Source: Callaeas wilsoni
Lineage: Eukaryota > Chordata > Aves > Passeriformes > Callaeidae
Assembly (NCBI GenBank): GCA_013398955.1
Contig: VWPU01003223.1
Coordinates: 620,001 to 684,000 of the forward strand
Reading direction: 5' to 3'
DNA length: 64,000 bases
A program made the translations under genes and the position numbers. Each line of letters opens with the position of its first letter. Within the stretch, counting starts at the first letter, position 1. Under the pieces are notes generated by a model. It did no database searches, was not told the origin of the DNA, and was given only the letters and a program-made list of their open reading frames with translations. Positions 53,210 through 64,000 of this stretch are shown here, in pieces.

Positions 53210-55343
53210 GCTGATGAGCCCTACTACCCAAAATCAGGACACGTGAAGAATCAGCAACACTTATCCCTCCACCTAACGCTGAAAGTAAATAGTAACATCA
53301 AAGTTTGGGGAGAAATTGTTCATTAGATGAGGGACACACAATGAAATCTTTTATTCCTCAACAGATATGTGGAAGTTACATGTCCTTGACTTCATACGCA
53401 AATTACCAGATCGAGAATTCCCACAACCACCTCATTGTATGTGTCACTCCTACTTGCTTGTTCCTCTCAGGAGTAAAGCCAAACCGCATCACAAATTGAC
53501 ATGACAATTTAGAATGTTTCTCTCTGCTAAGATTTGTTTCCTTCTTTTTTTTTTACTGCACATTCATTATTCATTTTCTTTTAAATAGTCCTAATGATAG
53601 CATGATATAGAAAGTTACATATGTAAATCTTTGCTGAATCAGGACCAGAAAGATTCCTATCATTTCCTGCTATTTAAAAAACCACTTCCCTGTGACCAGC
53701 CTTACCACTTTAATTTTTATTATAATTATTCTTGGGGTCTGCAGCTAGCCTTCCCAAAATGTAGAGAAACAGATGCATAATAAAAACTCTACTTATACCC
53801 TGGATGAGACTAATCAATATGACTCTAAATCGTGTGTTTATTTCCACTTTTTTTAAGGGAAACAGCAACTGAAAAGCAACAACTTGTATCTGGTGGATGG
53901 GTAATTATGGACAGCAAGTGTCATTTCAATATAAATAGGGGAAATAAATGTAAATTACACAACACTTAACTCTTACGAATTGGCTGTTAACTGAGACAAT
54001 AGTCTACAAGATGTTGTTTGGAGTATCTCATTAATAAAATTCAAAATTGTTTTCAGCAATTATGTGCAATCATTGTCATTTTATCACTGGCCAAAAGTAG
54101 TCTCTCACTGCATGCTTCAGCATATAATTGTATCACAGGTTGCCAAGAAAACCATCCTGTCTATAGGGGAGATCTGGAGCTGTACCACACCAACACAGAA
54201 GTGTCACACACAAGCAAAAGAAAATGCTAGGTCAGAGAAGGGCCTGCTGTTAGAGAAGACCAATAAATGTTCTTAAAAACCAAGAACAGCATTTTCGAAC
54301 AGTGATGGGTCACTTACCTGAACTAATTCTAGGTGCTCTAGAAATACATCTTTCAAAATGCCTTGTTTTGACTTAAGATGTTTTTTGTAGCTGAGTTTTA
54401 CTCTCAAGATTAACCTTCTGGTGTGGTTGATAGTATTAAGCACATCACACTCATTTGTGAATTACCTTGACAACCTGCTCTGCAGAAGGCAAGTAAGACA
54501 CTGATTCTGCAGCAGCACAAGTAGTCCCACCCCACTCAGTCCCTGTAATGGTATTTTCGGAGGGACATAAGCAACAAACAGTTATCCTGCAGCCTTGCAC
54601 AGCTAGTTACCCACGAGACCAATCACCATTTCCTCGAGTACTATGGAGACCGTGCCACAAACAGTGCTTGTTGGCTTTTACCTGTAGCAAACAGCCAGAG
54701 CTCAGTCTGGGACACAGCAATCTGGGCAGAGGCCAACACAGAACCAGCAGCTGAAAACACCCTATAGCACCTGGATGTCCCCTCTTCCTCTCTCCATACC
54801 CTACATCCAAACTCAAAGTTTCTCCCACATGTCCTAGCTCTATGCTTCACGCTTCCAGGCAACCCACATCATAATTCCATCAGTCCCTTCATCCTCCCTG
54901 AAGGTTCCCATAGCTTATTCCTTCCCCTTGCCCTTACACACACCTTCACACCTACCTTGTCCTTGTCTGTTGCTGGCACACATCAGCCTTGAAGGCACAA
55001 AGTTAGTGACAGCCCAGTTATTTCTGTGAGTTTAACACACTGCAATGTCAGAATCTCCTCAGCTGGAGCACAATTCCAGACCTTTTTTTGCAGGGACTTA
55101 TGCCCACTTAGGCAGAAATAGCAGCAACAGAAATAAGCATAAACTCAAATGAGAGCATGGTGGCTACTCCACCGTCTCCTGCATACACATGGGACACACA
55201 GGGGCTTGCCCACATCACTGACAGGAGCTATTCTTGAGTGACATTTGGAGGCTACCTGAAACCTGTCCGAGTGGAACGATGGAGGTAACTAGGCCTGGAA
55301 AGTTTGGTGGACATGTATTTGGGAGGTGAACTTGCCTACAATT

Positions 55344-55356
55344 TGTGTGTGTGTGT
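55344..55356. repeat. Short TG dinucleotide repeat
   Basis: Six and a half TG units without interruption. Confidence 0.75.
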
Positions 55357-57147
55357 CTTGCTGTAGCTTTTATTCTTTACCATGCAATTGTAAGCAAGGT
55401 CCTGGAACACTCAGCAAATATTACCAGAAAACTCACCTCCTGAATCCAGCTTTCATCAGTAGTGAAAGCTCCCAGCTTTTTTCTCCATCCATTCCCTCCT
55501 CACAGATAGAACTTGACACATCAAAGAACGTAGGGAGTCTTCCTCAACTGTCACTTGCTAATTTTCTGAGATAAAAACCTGGTCTTACACATTTTAGCAG
55601 TGATGAAAATTTGTTTTTATAAGCATGGGTTTAGATACTTGAAAAAGCCCCACACATTCCAAAGTATTCCTTCAGACTACCAAAAGCATAAAATATACAT
55701 GTTTCTAAGCAAAAATGTACAGCACTTTTATAAGAGAACTGAGAAAAGTTAAAGATAGAAAAATAACAAAATTAAAAGGAATGTACAAAAAGGGAAAGAT
55801 TCACTTCTCCTGTCAGCACTCAACTCAATGAAGTTAACAGAGTCATTCAACTGAAGAAGGAAATCTGACCAGCCTTCTCTTGCTGGTCCAAAAGCACCTA
55901 AGTCTTAGCTAACCAATAAATCTATCTCGAGTTCTGCAAGCAGTGCTCCCACCAAAAGTCAACCAATGCCTTTCAGAAGGGTCAGTTTTAGGCACGGGTT
56001 AAAACTGAAATCCAAGTCAGCTGTGCTGTACCTCCCGAGGGGAGGGGGACAGACCAAAGCAGGGGCAGACAGAGTAACTGCCTTACATGGGGGATGATGA
56101 CAGATAGCTTGACAAGTACCATAGTGACTTGATAAAATGTTTCACACACACAAATTATGCAATGCAGCTAATGACTCGACAAGGGCGGAAGGAGGCTGGA
56201 AAAGCAGAACACCGTTCATTCATTCTGATGTCATGTTGTTCATACTTTACAGAAGCATGCGTTTGTGTTTTGACAACCTGCCAATCCATCACTACCTAAA
56301 GCTCAAGACTTGCTGTAGGCAATTTGACCCTTTTCTTCCTTTCCTACGCCCTCTTGCTTATTCTGAAGAATACAGGCTCTCCGGTAATAGTATTTGATGT
56401 TTTTAAAGGGAGGCCACAGTTTAGGAATATTTTGCGTGCTGAGAAAGCCCACAGGCACTCTCAGTATTTTCTGTGTAATTGCAGCTAGCCCTCTCATGAG
56501 GAAGAATGGAAATTATAGTTTTGTTATTCAGATTTTTTCAAAGTCAGGACTAAAGTGAGAGTGGGTCTAGAACTTCAACCAAAACAGAAGCTTTCAGCAG
56601 CTTTGGATAATTAGGTTAACTTAGTGTGGACTTTTGCCTTGTTTCTTTACTTCTGCTTGTTCACATAGTTATGGCTATAAAAATAAAATCGTGCCTCCCG
56701 ATACAAAGGTTCACAAATATAAGGTTCACATGCCTTATTTTTTCCACAAGCAGTGCTACCTGGGTAGAAGGACAGATGAAGATACCTGGCTGTACCAAGT
56801 TCTTCAGTTGCCATTCAACAGCAGGGTTAGAAATGTGATGGGAGTCACTTGAATTACAAGACTTAAAATAAGGAAAAAGTAAAGGGTAGGTCACAACCTA
56901 GTATTTGAAAGGGTAAATAAAAGTGATGGGCTATACACTTTCCACCTTTACTTTCCATACAAATCAGGTATCTACAGCCTGTACCACAAGCACACTCAAA
57001 TAAAAAATATTACCCAAAAAGAACACACTACAGCATTTTGCATGGCTTGTTTTTCAGTGTGGAAGTGAGGGGAGATCCTTTTTTTTCTTCTTCTTAAACT
57101 GTCTTTATCTCATCCCACAAGCGATTCCTCCTTGCTTTGCCTTTCAG

Positions 57148-57249
57148 TTCTCATCACCATCCTGCTGGATGCAAGCCGGTCCCGAGGGGCTGACCTTCCA
57201 GTTAGAATCAGCCCACCACTGAGGGGCCTGCTAGGTGGCAGTTCTACAG
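57148..57249 (+). other. Candidate exon, product not recognised
   Basis: A long pyrimidine-rich run (TTTTTTCTTCTTC, then CTCCTTGCTTTGCCTTTCAG) ends at 57147 as a strong acceptor, and the segment ends at a consensus donor, ACAG then GTAAAG. The 102 bases between are a multiple of three, open in only one frame, phase 1 at both ends, and clearly richer in G+C than the flanks. The frame reads LITILLDASRSRGADLPVRI, then SPPLRGLLGGSST. The ILLD..RxSRG and LRGLL pattern faintly recalls part of mitochondrial PGS1, but the spacing is too short to claim this. It has the best splice borders of any candidate here, yet stands alone. Confidence 0.22.
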
Positions 57250-58333
57250 GTAAAGGAAAATTGGAACTGGGGTACACCTGCAATTTGATCACTTACTTCT
57301 TTCAAACATCCAGAAAACAGCATTTGTTCAGTTTTATTCACATATAATCGCATTTGAACTAGAAATTTAGCTCATCATTGCACCTGATTAGGCACTGCCT
57401 CTCAAATCAACAAACCCTTTTCAAATGCATGCCTAGCCTGATAACAAATTGCTTCTGCCTTCTCCATGCTAAGTACCCTTACAGGAATTTAAGGCAGAAT
57501 TTATAAGTGCTTAGTGTCCTGAAAGGTGTTAATATTTAGTCACTCACTCAACACCTGATTAGGGATTCACAGCAAGTCAAGCCAAAACTCCCTTTTACCC
57601 CTTCCTGTAATTCCCTTCTACTACTGCTCACACCATAAAGTAAGTAAAGCACTTAATGCAGTTTTACACACAGATGAAGCATTGCACCTGAAATAATCTT
57701 TTAAAAAGCACAGGCAAAGGCAATTCATCCCTGGCTCATGTGACCTCTCCTCAAAAGTGTTTCTATTATACCTATATCCACCCGACTAAATGCTGATATC
57801 CTCATCCAACCAAAACTTACTTCAAAGCCTTAGGAGTTTCTCCAGACATTACTTGAGCAGCAGACTAGGTGTTAAGGTCAGCACAGACCAATTTCAGGCA
57901 AAAAATAAAAAGGCTCTATTTTATAGACAATTGAAAGAAAACAACAGAAAATCCAACAAGTCTGAATATTAAAATCTGATGTGATTACATGACACCACTG
58001 ATGACAGAATATACTCAAGTTGAGAGCACCGAGTGCTCCCTGCTGCCTTGCACATTACACGTTTCCACTAGGACCAGGCTGTGTCAAACAAAATGTGGAA
58101 TAATAATTTCCACCCTTTTGCACTATTTTGCTCTAGCCCAAGTGACCACAGAGAATTAAGAAACAAGCTGTGCCCAAGTCTAGACAAAGTGTTCTTATTC
58201 ACAAATCAAGGATTTCCTCACACAGTCATCCTACCATGGGTTTTAAAAGACTGAAGAGAGTCATGCTCCCCTGACCACAGACTACAGAATTTAGCTGAAA
58301 TGCCATACACTGGTTCACACAAAAGTGAGAAGC

Positions 58334-58342
58334 GGGGGGGGG
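58334..58342 (+). repeat. Run of nine G residues
   Basis: A single G homopolymer in mixed sequence. Confidence 0.7.
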
Positions 58343-59451
58343 CTTGTGCATTGGCATCATAGGAGTAAAACAGACACCACGTACCTTCCTGACATACCAA
58401 ACGACAAAACAGATGCCAGGACACTGCGTTGCCTCTGAACACAGGGTACCAAGCTGACATACACATGTGGACACAGATCAGGCCCCCAGGACTTAATGGA
58501 AAGCCCATACATGGGAGCTAGCCCACAGCCAGCAAAACTGGCAAAAACTGTGGAATGCTACAAGAGAAGCACACCATGCTGACCGTGCATGTTCTGGGCA
58601 CCACAGCAAAGGAAGGAGGAAGGCCAGATAGAAGTGCTTGCTGGCAGGTCAAGTTGGCACTTGCACTGACAGCACAAGAACCACCTACCTAACATCCAGG
58701 AACCATTACCAACCTTCACAGACACACTGACACAGAATCACCCTGTCAGTTCAGTTGCTTGCAGGATCAGAGCTATAGCTACACACACATTGACCACTGA
58801 AAAACAATCTCCAGAAAAGGGCTGTCACCACACAAGCAGGAGGGTTTTATTGTGTTGACAGTTCCAGCTAATCTGAAAGCAAGGTAATAACCTGTGAGAG
58901 CATTTCATGACTCTCTATTTCTCAGCCCAACAGCTTGTCCCCACCTGTGTCTACACAGGAGAGCACTAAGCACAGGGTAGGGTGAAAGATGCAAGACCTA
59001 GAATTATAAGCCATTTACCAAAGTTACCTCCTCTTGCCTCTAGGTAGAAACATCCTAGAAGTTATAGTGGTATAATGATCCAGGTGGTAAATAACCCTTG
59101 CAGGGTAAAACTTCCCATAGTCATGAAAAACACTGCCTGGAGGAAAAGAAAAAGAAGTAGAGATGTTTGAAAAAACATTTTCTTTCTGTCCAACACTTTA
59201 CTCATTGAAAGTTCAGAGACTTGGGGAAGTTTTTATCTATATAACAACATTTAATCCCCCATTTGCTTCTACAATAAAAACAGAAGAAGCAGCTGTATTT
59301 ACAGTTTACAGCTGAGAATTTTTTTTTTATTACCATGTCAAATCATTCATATTGACTTAATCATCAAATCCATTTATGCTATTACAACTGTGGTGATAAG
59401 TTAGTGATAATACAGTTTAACCACAGCACATCGAAATTTTACAACTATCAC

Positions 59452-59477
59452 TTTAAGTTTTCTGTAGAAAACTTAAA
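59452..59477. other. Perfect inverted repeat
   Basis: TTTAAGTTTTC at 59452-59462 and GAAAACTTAAA at 59467-59477 are exact reverse complements around TGTA. The outer T and A of the loop can also pair, giving 12 pairs and a two-base loop. The stem is AT-rich. A further imperfect copy of the left arm (CTAAGTTTCCTGTGG) lies just to the right. The function is unknown. Confidence 0.7.
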
Positions 59478-61340
59478 CCAGTCTAAGTTTCCTGTGGCCT
59501 GTATAGGATAGGTTCTTTGCTTGTGGCACTTCAGGCAGTGAAATTCAGGCACTGGAATTTGTAGAAATTTCCATGGCAATTCTGTGAAACTCATTTCCAT
59601 CCCATTGCCTCAGTCCTAAAATCCTCTTGCACACTCTGGAAACATAGGGAGACACTGTACTAGAAGTTGGCAACCCCTTTGCTAGGGCTACACCGCATTT
59701 AGAAGGGTTAGAAATCTTTCAGAAGAGAAAACTTGTCTGGGTGAATAACTACCAGTGTGGCATGATTAAACAGTACTCCCATGTCACAAGCAAGAGAATG
59801 AATACTCAGAGCAACACCCTCAGACATTCTACTTAAAATGTCATCGCCACCATTACAGAGCAGAGAGCAGTCCTTTCTTTTGTGTACATAGTGCACACCA
59901 TTGTAGGACCGTGTTTCCCACAGACACTTAGAGTTCAGCATACGAGGCAAATAATGAAATACAACAGCCAACACGATGGAGTCTGCCCGAGAGGCATGAA
60001 AAGGTAAAAAAGAGCAGAAGACAACTCAACCAATACTAATGAATCAAGAAAGAACATGGCACTGTGTACAAACTTTCGTAAACACTGTCAATGAGCTGTA
60101 TTTTTGCTTCCCCTAACCTGCCCTATTATGAACATGACAATCTCATGTAAGGCACTAGATAACATTAAGTTTGCCCTTCAAAATATAACAACATTGTTAA
60201 GGAGCCTGTCATTTCCCTTTAATTAATGCCCTGCTGCATCTGACAGACATCAAGTGTTCATAGCTCACACCAATGAATTTCAGCTTTGAATCCTGTGCAG
60301 GTGTCAGCAAATACTGATTTTTAATGGCAAACACAACCAAAAGGAGAAACATTATTGTAATCAGATGAGCTTAAAAGCTCAGTGATTGCTACAGGTTAGG
60401 AGGCATGCAGTGGAAATCTTAATATATATGAGAAAGGAGACCCCAATTTTGTCAGTGATGCCAATTCAAAAAGAATATTTCCGAAGAAGGTAGGCATAAG
60501 TTAATAACCCTGTGTGAATGTCATTCCAACATGTACATCCAGCATAAAGTTAGGTGCTGGCATGCAAAGGCCTTGGTCCTCGCCTGACGCATTCTGCCAC
60601 TGAAAACTTCTCATTTGCCCACTTCCACTCAAGGCCAACATGGGTGCAAACAGCCCCCAGCCTGCAGAGGACCCAGTTACAACCCCAACTTTCATGTGAA
60701 CAGTCAAAGTGCAATTTGAAGTGCAACTGGTGACTTGGCAACAGCAGAAAGCAGCATGTACTCTTTGCAAGAGTTAGTCTTCCTAATGCCACAAAACTAG
60801 CAGGTATCAAATGGTGTGCAGTGACTCTCAGATGCAGACTGATGATGAAAGATCACCACTTCATATGAAGGCTTTCTGATTTAATTAACATATAAAGATT
60901 ACAAGTAATAAAAAGGACTAACTGTAATCTGGATACTTTTGAATTACTGCACCAGAAAACTCAGTTGCAACTGAAGTACTCTATCAGCTCAAAAGCCAGA
61001 GGAAATTCTCCAGTTGAGGTTGAAAAATCCTCTGAAGTCTACCCAAAAAACTACTCATCCTATTTTACTCCAGTCAGCATTATTCTCTGCAACAAGTTTG
61101 GGAGAATTTACACAGGCTTGTATCCTGTGCTGCATTCTATACGATACATCAGCCAAATCTTGTGATTCAAATCCATCTGCTACACACTGCACAGCAGAAA
61201 AACAGAATGAGACTGGGGAAAATTTATCTTGCCAGATAGAAGCAGAGCTGTGTTATTGACCTGCCAACTAGAAAGAGTTGTGAATTTAGCTGGTCCTTCT
61301 GCTCAAAGAAACTTGCTCCTCAGCTAGATCTGTAGCTAAA

Positions 61341-61356
61341 TAACATATGTATGTTA
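61341..61356. repeat. Small palindrome in alternating AT-rich tract
   Basis: TAACATA and TATGTTA are separated by TG, within a longer stretch of alternating purine-pyrimidine steps to about 61400. It is likely simple sequence. Confidence 0.5.
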
Positions 61357-62825
61357 TATGTATATCTAAAACACAAAACATACACATACACGAATATAAT
61401 ATGCAGCTATTAAGTCCCAGTACATGGCAACCTGTTAGAGCACACAAAAACGGCAATAAATTCATCGGCCTAAGAAGATAAATAATGACATACAAGCCTT
61501 TGACAGCCTGGGATACAACATTATGATTTCATTATGGTTTCATCTTGGCTTCCCTCCCCCTGCCAAATTTGTTTTTCTTTTTTTGAGAGGAGGTTCATGG
61601 ATCTGACCAAGAATTCAGTTTATCAGAATATCACATAGATAAAAAAACCTTCCCCTCATCTCTTGGGAACTGTCTGCTTGGGTAGATATATTTGTTAATT
61701 TTTAGGTTTATTTTTTTTTATTTGCAAAAAATCATAAAACTCCTCTGCCATTAGACAGAGTTAAACTGCAGATATTTAACAGGGATTAGTTGCTGTTCTC
61801 TTTTCAAAGTACTACTCACACTGAAATGTGGGTCCATCTCTCCCCCTCTACATGCCTCTGATCCTTCTTGTTAGGAGTATAGGCAATATCACAATGCTGA
61901 AGGATTATAAACAGATTGGGATGATGCCACAGGCCATTCCACTGGAATTAATAATGTTTCCCTGCAAGGTGTATAATTTTCAGGAGGCTGGGCTGCTTAG
62001 GAGACAGGCAAATCTGTGGAGAATTTTCCACACCTCCTATAACAGGCAACTGAGACACTTCCATATTTTTAAAGTAGCATACAAAGAAACCCTGCTTCTA
62101 ATACATACATAGAAAGCCCACTCATTATATGTGTTTATTAATTATTCTTCAAATGGTTTGAAGTTAAAACTTGAACTTTCATTACTGTGATTAGACACTA
62201 GAAAACAGCTCCAGTCAAATTTGTCGGTATAGAAAAAAATTGCTCTGTTCCTTTAAGACTTGCATAATTTAAAAGTGTTTGGAAGTGTCATCAGCACTAG
62301 GTTTTGCCAGAAAACAAGGAAAAAAGTTATTCAGTGCTTCCTTCAATGCCTTTTCATCTAAAGAGTTTATTCTGCAGTCAGGTACAGTGGACATGGAGAA
62401 AACACCTGAGATCTGGCCTCTTTTGTGTCCAGAGACTATCTAGTTCCCTCAGATCTTTCACCTATGTACAAAATTAAATTCTTCTTGAAACATTTACAGA
62501 GCTCTGGAGTGAAAAGAACACTATTAACACAAACAGTGTAGCTTGCATTTATCTGTATTTTAAATACTGTTTTATAATGGTCTTTCCACTTCACAGTAAA
62601 GAATACCTCTTACTCAGTGGCATCCAACTCTCAGTTAAAAAATACTTGGGAAATAAGAATCATAGGGGTAGCTCACTTAGATACATCAATGAGCAGCTAG
62701 ACAGATGTGGTTATAATTCCTGCAAATCCTCTGAAAAGAAAACAGAAATATCTCAAGTCATTTCATTCCCAGGGAACCATCCCTGTTTGCACTATACATG
62801 GCATTCACGCTCCTGAGCCAACTGA

Positions 62826-63632
62826 ACGGGCACATGTTCCACCCACTCTGACAGGCTGAAGGCTTCTGCCTCGTCACCTGCTACCGATGCCACAGCCTAA
62901 CCTGCAGCCCAGCCCTTCAGAAATATGCTGGCACATGTATAGGGACCCAGAGAGTACAGCTGCCCACCTCAAACACTGCTAAGGCCACAGAAGGACTTTG
63001 CCATGAGATAAGCACAGAAGGGAACTTGGACTGTAAGATAAGCCCCCAGAGCAGGAACTTGGGATTAAAGGTGGTACTATTGTCTAGGTGTTATCTCAGA
63101 CCTAGGGGGAGGTTAACAAAGCTGGGGTAGAAGAATGTATCACTGATAATGGACAGAAAAAAATGCAGAATTTATGGGCCACAAGGAAAGCCAACTCAGC
63201 AGCTGTGCTGAATCAGGTCTGACTGGGTAAAATGTAATTCTGCCAGGGGAGATCACAACCACTGACTCATGGCCCACTGACCCTAGAAACCCACCAACCC
63301 AAGAGAAGAGGAAGGCTGAGCATGTGGACTAATTAGCATTGCAGAGCTGTGTAGACAAACGAGCATTAATTCCTCAGTTAAAATGTATTAATAGCAAAAA
63401 ACTTTGAACAACCTCAGGATCCCCAGCAATAAGAAGTCTAGGATGAAAGAGGATCAAAAGGATGCCACTGGATCCACAGGTGGTGACTATCCTCTACTTG
63501 ATCGACCTCTCTCTCTCCCCATCCATCCCACATTTCTATTTCTCTCTACCTCATTGTTAAACAAAATCTGTACTATTGACTTCAGCACATGGTCTCATTC
63601 GCACCTTAATTCAGGCAGAGGCATCTCTCATT
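62826..63632 (+). mobile_element. Probable solo LTR of an avian endogenous retrovirus
   Basis: About 800 bases read as a single non-coding block with LTR character in the plus orientation. Landmarks I associate with bird ERV LTRs appear in order: CTGACAGGCTGAAGGCTTCT near the left edge, GGCTGAGCATGTGGACTAAT and TTAGCAT, then GAGCTGTGTAGACAAAC where a TATA box would stand. ATTAATTCCTCAGT, ACTTTGAAC and GGATCCCC follow, then GGTGACTATCCTCTAC and a CT-rich run before GACTTCAGCACATGGTCTC and CAGGCATCTCTCA-like sequence at the right edge. No retroviral genes, primer-binding site or second LTR are visible. The exact TG and CA ends and a target-site duplication were not found, so the borders are approximate. 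Confidence 0.5.
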
Positions 63633-64000
63633 AATTGTATCATAACAGTGTTACATGTGCAACATTCCCTTGAAGTTCATGAAATTAGTCTTGACTGTCT
63701 TGTACTATGACATGTTATGCAGCTGTGGAGGGATGTACAAGAGTGACACAACAGCAAAAATTCAGAATCAAATCAACTATATAGCATGGTGGTATCAACT
63801 ATATAGCAACTCTGACACGCTGCAATTTACCACCCACAATCTTCTCCCTGTCTGCAGCTGCAGATCTTTATGTCCAGAAAAAAAGCACTAGATCTTGATA
63901 TTTTTTTCAGACTTTAATTCCATTACGTTCCCAAGCAAGTTTTTCTCAACTTAAAAGAAAGAATTAACTATTTCTCACTGCTGTACAGAAATGTCCAATA
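63633..64000. other. Non-coding flank, no gene recognised
   Basis: AT-rich sequence holding one direct repeat of a 15-base string (63772-63808) and no recognised gene or element. Confidence 0.55.
63772..63808. repeat. Direct repeat with 22-base period
   Basis: ATCAACTATATAGCA occurs twice without mismatch, starting at 63772 and 63794, separated by seven bases (TGGTGGT). It looks like a local tandem duplication. Confidence 0.8.

Larger units (their letters stand above)
53096..62825. other. Non-coding DNA, no gene recognised
   Basis: About 9.7 kb with no recognised gene or element apart from the short items listed separately. Slightly GC-richer parts at 54500-55000 and 58200-58950 have open frames below 100 codons on both strands. 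No CpG-rich patch is present. Confidence 0.55.

Noticed and set aside
1..64000. Prokaryotic features such as operons, CRISPR arrays, phage or toxin systems
   Set aside because: There are no long coding frames, ribosome-binding-site spacing or regular direct-repeat arrays, and CR1 elements place the sequence in a bird-like vertebrate.

Overview
This window looks like ordinary intergenic or intronic DNA from a vertebrate, most likely a bird. The main reason is five reverse-oriented fragments of CR1 (chicken repeat 1) non-LTR retrotransposons. Four carry the CR1 3' end, and three carry recognisable pieces of the CR1 reverse transcriptase reading frame, one of them only as diverged, non-coding DNA. 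One block near the right end reads like an avian endogenous-retrovirus LTR. The rest is AT-rich by eye, poor in CpG and sparsely populated by repeats, as expected for a bird genome. Turtle or crocodile cannot be excluded from sequence alone, but repeats are few for those groups.

Layout. 1-5304: single-copy non-coding DNA with purine tracts. 5305-5760: an old, strongly diverged CR1 fragment. 5761-14048: non-coding. 14049-14275: a short CR1 3' end. 14276-20006: non-coding. 20007-20665: a CR1 copy whose partial ORF2 is still open over 130 codons. 20666-40360: non-coding, with a few exon-like stretches. 40361-41240: the longest CR1 copy, keeping the FADD catalytic motif of reverse transcriptase but broken by frameshifts. 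41241-52983: non-coding, with a strong hairpin and a G-run tract. 52984-53095: a CR1 3' tip. 53096-62825: non-coding, with a second exon-like stretch and a perfect hairpin. About 62826-63632: probable solo LTR. 63633-64000: non-coding.

No host protein-coding gene, tRNA, rRNA, CRISPR array or bacterial-type operon could be recognised. Open reading frames of 60-148 codons occur on both strands in all frames, without recognisable domains, at a level that chance explains. A few segments have splice-like borders and an open frame. The best are 57148-57249 and 52245-52370 on the plus strand and 38334-38450 on the minus strand. They are reported only as weak candidate exons: such combinations arise by chance in tens of kilobases, and none matches a protein family convincingly. 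If the window lies inside a gene, it is mostly a very long intron.

Nothing here amounts to a new biological system. The observations most worth checking are the candidate exons, the two perfect-stem hairpins, the ancient CR1 fragment and the probable LTR.
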